A stretch of DNA of 8,287 nucleotides from Ferruginibacter sp. Lineage in GTDB: Bacteria; Bacteroidota; Bacteroidia; Chitinophagales; Chitinophagaceae. The stretch is taken from assembly GCA_030831725.1 (NCBI GenBank), contig JAURKN010000183.1:1-8287 (forward strand), read 5' to 3'. Below, piece by piece: positions 6,894 to 8,287 of the stretch; positions within the stretch are counted from its first letter, which is position 1; every line of letters begins with the position of its first letter. The translations under genes were made by a program, and so were the position numbers. The notes under the pieces are model-generated. The model searched no databases and was not told the origin of the DNA. It was given only the letters and a program-made list of their open reading frames with translations.

Positions 6894-7565
6894 ATGAAAA
6901 CAAGAAAACTAGCCATCATCGGCATCGTTGCAACGCTGATTTTTCAGGCATGCAAAAAAGAAGAAACAAACAATGTGGCAACACCTGACTCAGGAGAATT
7001 TGGCGTATCTGTAAGTGGGAAAATCGTAACCGTGAAAAACATGTATGCTGATACAATACTGGGTATCGGAGCGATGGGCCCATATGGTGCAGGAAAATTC
7101 ACATTTTTCAACTTGTCAACCAATAGCATCGTACCAAATTCTGATTCTGCGACAACCAATTGGGACCTGGCTTTTGGCGGAACAACCATCAGAGTAAATA
7201 ATGTAACAAGCGGTCCAGGGAATGGAGGTGCATTTGTATACAACGGAACCTTTGACGCTTTGACTGCAGTACCTGCTGATTCAACGTTCAAAGTTGATAA
7301 CGCTCCCGCTTCATACGCCATTACCAAGGGCTCCGGAAAAGGCTGGTATAATTATGACGGGCCCAACAATCTTGTTACCGCTATTCCGGGAAGAGTGCTT
7401 GTCGTCAAAACCGCAAATGGAAAATATGCCAAGGTTGAAATCCTGAATTATTACAAAGGAGGAATCACCCCTTCTTCAACCGCTTCAGACAGTACAAAAT
7501 CTTATACATCCAGATTTTACAAGTTCCGCTACACTTACCAGGCGGATGGCAGCATGAATTTCTAA
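6894..7565 (+). CDS. HmuY-family lipoprotein, histidine-free
   Basis: The 223-residue product has a lipoprotein signal (lipobox FQAC, lipidated Cys20) followed by KKEE, which resembles the lysine-plus-acidic signal that sends Bacteroidota lipoproteins to the cell surface. The mature part fits the HmuY family: WDLAFGGTTIRVNN (90-103), GKGWYNYDG (148-156), RVLVVKTANGKYAKVEILNYY (167-187) and the final KFRYTYQADGS strand (210-220). HmuY of Porphyromonas gingivalis is a surface haemophore that holds haem between two histidines and hands it to the TonB receptor HmuR. This protein contains no histidine at all; its methionines besides Met1 are 50, 61 and 221. Some family members from Tannerella and Prevotella use Met ligands, so haem binding remains possible. 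Only 5 bases separate it from the receptor, so the two are co-transcribed and almost certainly work as a pair. Gene symbol withheld because the cargo is uncertain. Confidence 0.85.
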   Translation: MKTRKLAIIGIVATLIFQACKKEETNNVATPDSGEFGVSVSGKIVTVKNMYADTILGIGAMGPYGAGKFTFFNLSTNSIVPNSDSATTNWDLAFGGTTIRVNNVTSGPGNGGAFVYNGTFDALTAVPADSTFKVDNAPASYAITKGSGKGWYNYDGPNNLVTAIPGRVLVVKTANGKYAKVEILNYYKGGITPSSTASDSTKSYTSRFYKFRYTYQADGSMNF

Positions 7566-7586
7566 TTTGATCAACCTGATTGATAC

Positions 7587-7612
7587 AAAACCGCCTTTTC
7601 GGCGGTTTTTTT
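7587..7612 (+). terminator. Rho-independent terminator after the receptor/HmuY pair
   Basis: A 9-bp perfect stem (7587-7595 with 7601-7609, GC core CCGCC/GGCGG) with a five-base loop, followed by Ts to 7612. It lies 22 bases after the HmuY-family stop codon. The A-tract on the left arm could let it act weakly in the other direction too. Confidence 0.9.
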
Positions 7613-7648
7613 ATTGTTACAAACAAACCCAATGAAAATGCATGTACC

Positions 7649-7656
7649 TAATTTTG
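7649..7656 (+). promoter_or_regulatory. Candidate -7 promoter element for the malic enzyme gene
   Basis: TAATTTTG is an exact match to the Bacteroidota -7 pattern TAnnTTTG, 72 bases before the malic enzyme start and downstream of the terminator. No TTTG is seen at the usual -33 distance, so the call rests on one box and its position. Confidence 0.4.
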
Positions 7657-7728
7657 TAACTTGCAAACCTTGGTTAGCCGATTCCTTCATTTGAAAAGAG
7701 CGGCATTTTATGATTTTGAAATAATGAC

Positions 7729-8287
7729 ATGGCAAGAGACTCAAGAAAACAAGAAGCACTGGAATATCACGCAAAAGGAAGACCCGGTAAAATCGAGGTT
7801 GTTCCTTCGAAAGACGCAAAAACACAACGCGACCTCTCCCTCGCATACTCTCCCGGTGTCGCTGAACCCTGTAAAGTGATCGCAGACAACGAGGACGAAG
7901 TTTATAAATACACGGCAAAAGGAAATCTCGTTGGGGTGATCAGCAATGGAACAGCAGTATTGGGTCTAGGAAACATTGGTCCTACCGCGAGCAAACCTGT
8001 GATGGAAGGAAAAGGAGTATTGTTCAAGATTTTTGCTGATATCGACGTTTTCGACATAGAGATAAACGAAACCGATCCTGATAAATTTGTGGAGATTGTA
8101 AAAGCCCTTGAACCGACATTCGGAGGCATCAATCTGGAGGATATCAAAGCGCCTGAATGCTTCAAAATAGAACAGGCCTTGAAAGCCCAATGTAACATTC
8201 CAGTGATGCACGACGACCAGCATGGTACGGCAATCATTTCCGCTGCCGCATTGTTGAATGCGTTGGAGATCCAAAAAAAGAAAATCG
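7729..8287 (+). CDS. maeB: NADP-dependent malic enzyme, MaeB type (3' end missing)
   Basis: The first 186 residues are present; the gene runs off the window. The enzyme decarboxylates malate to pyruvate with reduction of NAD(P)+. The malic enzyme N-terminal domain is plain: YSPGVAEPCK (Tyr40 as the likely general acid), the GPTASKPVMEGKGVLFK stretch with Lys95 as the likely general base, FGGINLEDIKAPECF (131-145, with the metal-binding Glu137-Asp138) and HDDQHGTA (161-168). The short N-terminus before the Tyr motif is typical of bacterial enzymes of about 750 residues that carry a phosphotransacetylase-like C-terminal domain; that part lies beyond the window, so MaeB type is inferred. ATG at 7729 is chosen because ATG at 7724 is in a different frame. 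It has its own apparent promoter and is separated from the previous genes by a terminator, so it is not part of their operon. Confidence 0.92.
   Translation, partial: MARDSRKQEALEYHAKGRPGKIEVVPSKDAKTQRDLSLAYSPGVAEPCKVIADNEDEVYKYTAKGNLVGVISNGTAVLGLGNIGPTASKPVMEGKGVLFKIFADIDVFDIEINETDPDKFVEIVKALEPTFGGINLEDIKAPECFKIEQALKAQCNIPVMHDDQHGTAIISAAALLNALEIQKKKI

Noticed and set aside
7661..7879. 72-residue + strand frame before the malic enzyme
   Set aside because: It overlaps the 5' part of the malic enzyme in another frame; the malic enzyme frame has clear family motifs from residue 40 on.
7902..8274. Two minus-strand frames opposite the malic enzyme
   Set aside because: They are antisense shadows of a strongly conserved coding sequence and show no domain features.

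Overview
The window is from a Bacteroidota chromosome, most likely a free-living Chitinophagales- or Sphingobacteriales-like bacterium. The support is protein families rather than a marker gene: SprB-type repeats, a YceI/DUF5777 pair, a TonB receptor followed by an HmuY-family lipoprotein, Bacteroidota-style lipoboxes, starts without clear Shine-Dalgarno sites, and a TAnnTTTG-type -7 element. All genes are on the + strand.

Layout. Bases 1-465 are the 3' end of a secreted protein with a SprB-like repeat and a C-terminal c-type haem domain (CANCH), closed by a strong terminator. A second unit starts near 613: a 515-residue lipoprotein with five 80-residue repeats and a C-terminal haem domain (CTGCH), then a 125-residue lipoprotein that is almost only the same haem domain (CDGCH), a membrane-anchored OB-fold protein, a YceI-family periplasmic protein and a DUF5777 outer-membrane beta-barrel protein. 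Gaps inside this set are 18-48 bases, so it looks like one operon. A 105-base leader with two competing hairpins precedes a 710-residue TonB-dependent receptor. An HmuY-family lipoprotein follows 5 bases later, then a clean terminator. The window ends inside a malic enzyme gene (maeB type) with its own likely promoter.

How the parts may fit together. The seen facts are three paralogous single-haem domains, two of them on repeat stalks, placed next to an outer-membrane barrel, a YceI protein and a TonB/HmuY uptake pair. A reasonable inference is an outer-envelope redox module: lipoprotein cytochromes on stalks of different length, with a barrel partner and a cofactor-uptake pair beside it. The most striking oddity is that the HmuY-like protein contains no histidine, and the receptor has none in the stretch where haem receptors usually place their haem-binding histidine. 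The pair may therefore bind haem through other ligands or carry another cargo. The malic enzyme is ordinary central metabolism and probably unrelated.
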